A DNA stretch of 41,698 nucleotides, from the NCBI GenBank assembly GCA_938023865.1, contig CALJDG010000105.1:1-41698 (forward strand), written 5' to 3'. Numbering within the stretch: the stretch's first letter is position 1; each line of letters begins with the position of its first letter. Both the position numbers and the translations under genes were made by a program. The DNA is from an uncultured archaeon. GTDB taxonomy: Archaea > Thermoproteota > Bathyarchaeia > Bathyarchaeales > Bathycorpusculaceae. Under the pieces are notes generated by a model. The model ran no database searches and was not told where the DNA came from. It saw only the letters and a program-made list of their open reading frames with translations. Of this stretch, positions 41,282 to 41,698 are shown in pieces.

Positions 41282-41698
41282 TCACCCCTTTGCGGTTTTA
41301 ACCCAGATGCTTTCGGCTTCACTGCGGCTTATTGTCTGCTCCTTTCCAGCAACGCACAGAACAACGTCTCTCTGTCTTATTTCGACAATGTGGACTGGAA
41401 CGTTGGGCTTTATTCCCTTGGCAGCCAATGCAAGGAGCATTTCCCTCTTTTCATTGATGATTTTGGCAATGGTGCATGTCTGGTTTGCAGTAACTGAAGT
41501 TAGCGGAAAACATTCAACATCGCTGACTTCGCCGCCTTCGGTTGGTATGGGGTTTCCATGTGGGCAAAATTTCGGATAGCCCAACCTCTTTTCCAAAAGA
41601 GAGAGCACATCTTCTGTTAAGGCATGTTCAAGCTTGCAAGCACTTTCATGGACGTCGCCCCACTCAGCCTCTAAGATGTCCGTAAGTAACCTCTCGGC
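41282..41698 (-). CDS. DtxR/MntR-family metal-dependent regulator with C-terminal FeoA-like domain, 5' end outside window
   Basis: The frame is open to the window edge at 41698, so only the last 138 residues are seen. They include the metal-binding and dimer region (ESACKLEHALTEDVLSLLEKRLGYP), the conserved PHGNPIP turn, and a C-terminal FeoA/SH3-like domain (KREMLLALAAKGIKPNVPVHIVEI). The missing N-terminus should be a winged helix. As the gene before feoA and feoB, it very probably represses iron uptake when Fe(II) is plentiful, and may act on its own operon. Confidence 0.9.
   Translation of the reverse strand, partial: AERLLTDILEAEWGDVHESACKLEHALTEDVLSLLEKRLGYPKFCPHGNPIPTEGGEVSDVECFPLTSVTANQTCTIAKIINEKREMLLALAAKGIKPNVPVHIVEIRQRDVVLCVAGKEQTISRSEAESIWVKTAKG

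Overview
The window is archaeal and most resembles a member of the Bathyarchaeia lineage. The archaeal signs are a 7S-type SRP RNA, Orc1/Cdc6, ribosomal protein L14e, Cbf5, a short archaeal PurA, a pyruvoyl-dependent arginine decarboxylase, TATA-box promoters and a BHB-type tRNA intron. The lineage call is inference: it rests on CODH/ACS genes beside a bacterial-type sugar pathway (class II aldolase plus two PfkA-family kinases). No marker was searched.

Layout. 1-4596: the end of a CODH/ACS operon (cdhB partial, cdhC, cdhD, cdhE). 4668-6551: accessory genes, namely a 46-residue zinc ribbon, a double [4Fe-4S] ferredoxin, a CooT-like nickel protein and a presenilin-type membrane protease. 6646-9616: class II aldolase with its own promoter and palindrome, then two phosphofructokinase paralogues that meet tail to tail. 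9730-12182: an ABC exporter pair, cutA and a frameshifted retropepsin-like gene. 12391-19108: SRP RNA, then a carbohydrate block (GH1 beta-glycosidase, galT, glycogen debranching enzyme, DUF89 protein, triosephosphate isomerase). 19193-23766: arginine decarboxylase, Orc1/Cdc6, a HIT-like protein, an ArsR-like regulator and moaCBA. 23864-28281: accessory and partly decayed DNA with a phosphodiesterase, a winged-helix protein, a secreted protein of unknown function, a ferredoxin remnant and a frameshifted acetyltransferase. 28323-35538: HtrA protease, MFS transporter, purA, a coupled pair of small proteins, a second phosphodiesterase, 3-methyladenine glycosylase, Mth938-like protein and an M20 peptidase. 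35630-37851: L14e, cbf5, an RNA/DNA methyltransferase and an intron-containing tRNA-Ser(GGA). 37937-41698: a small basic protein, a dead radical-SAM gene, and the iron module feoB-feoA-dtxR.

How the genes fit together. CODH/ACS makes or splits acetyl-CoA through the Wood-Ljungdahl pathway, and CooT and the ferredoxin plausibly serve nickel delivery and electron transfer. The glycosidase, GalT and debranching enzyme feed hexose phosphates into a PfkA-aldolase-TPI trunk. One kinase carries PPi-type residues and the other ATP-type residues, so the trunk may run in both directions. moaCBA supplies molybdopterin/tungstopterin, and feoAB with the DtxR-type regulator supplies iron for the many Fe-S enzymes.

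The most notable observation is in cbf5. The gene is interrupted by 20 nt exactly at the catalytic Asp codon of the GTLDP motif. The flanks fold into a bulge-helix-bulge motif, and its standard cut sites would restore the reading frame and the motif exactly. This is a strong candidate for a spliced archaeal pre-mRNA intron.
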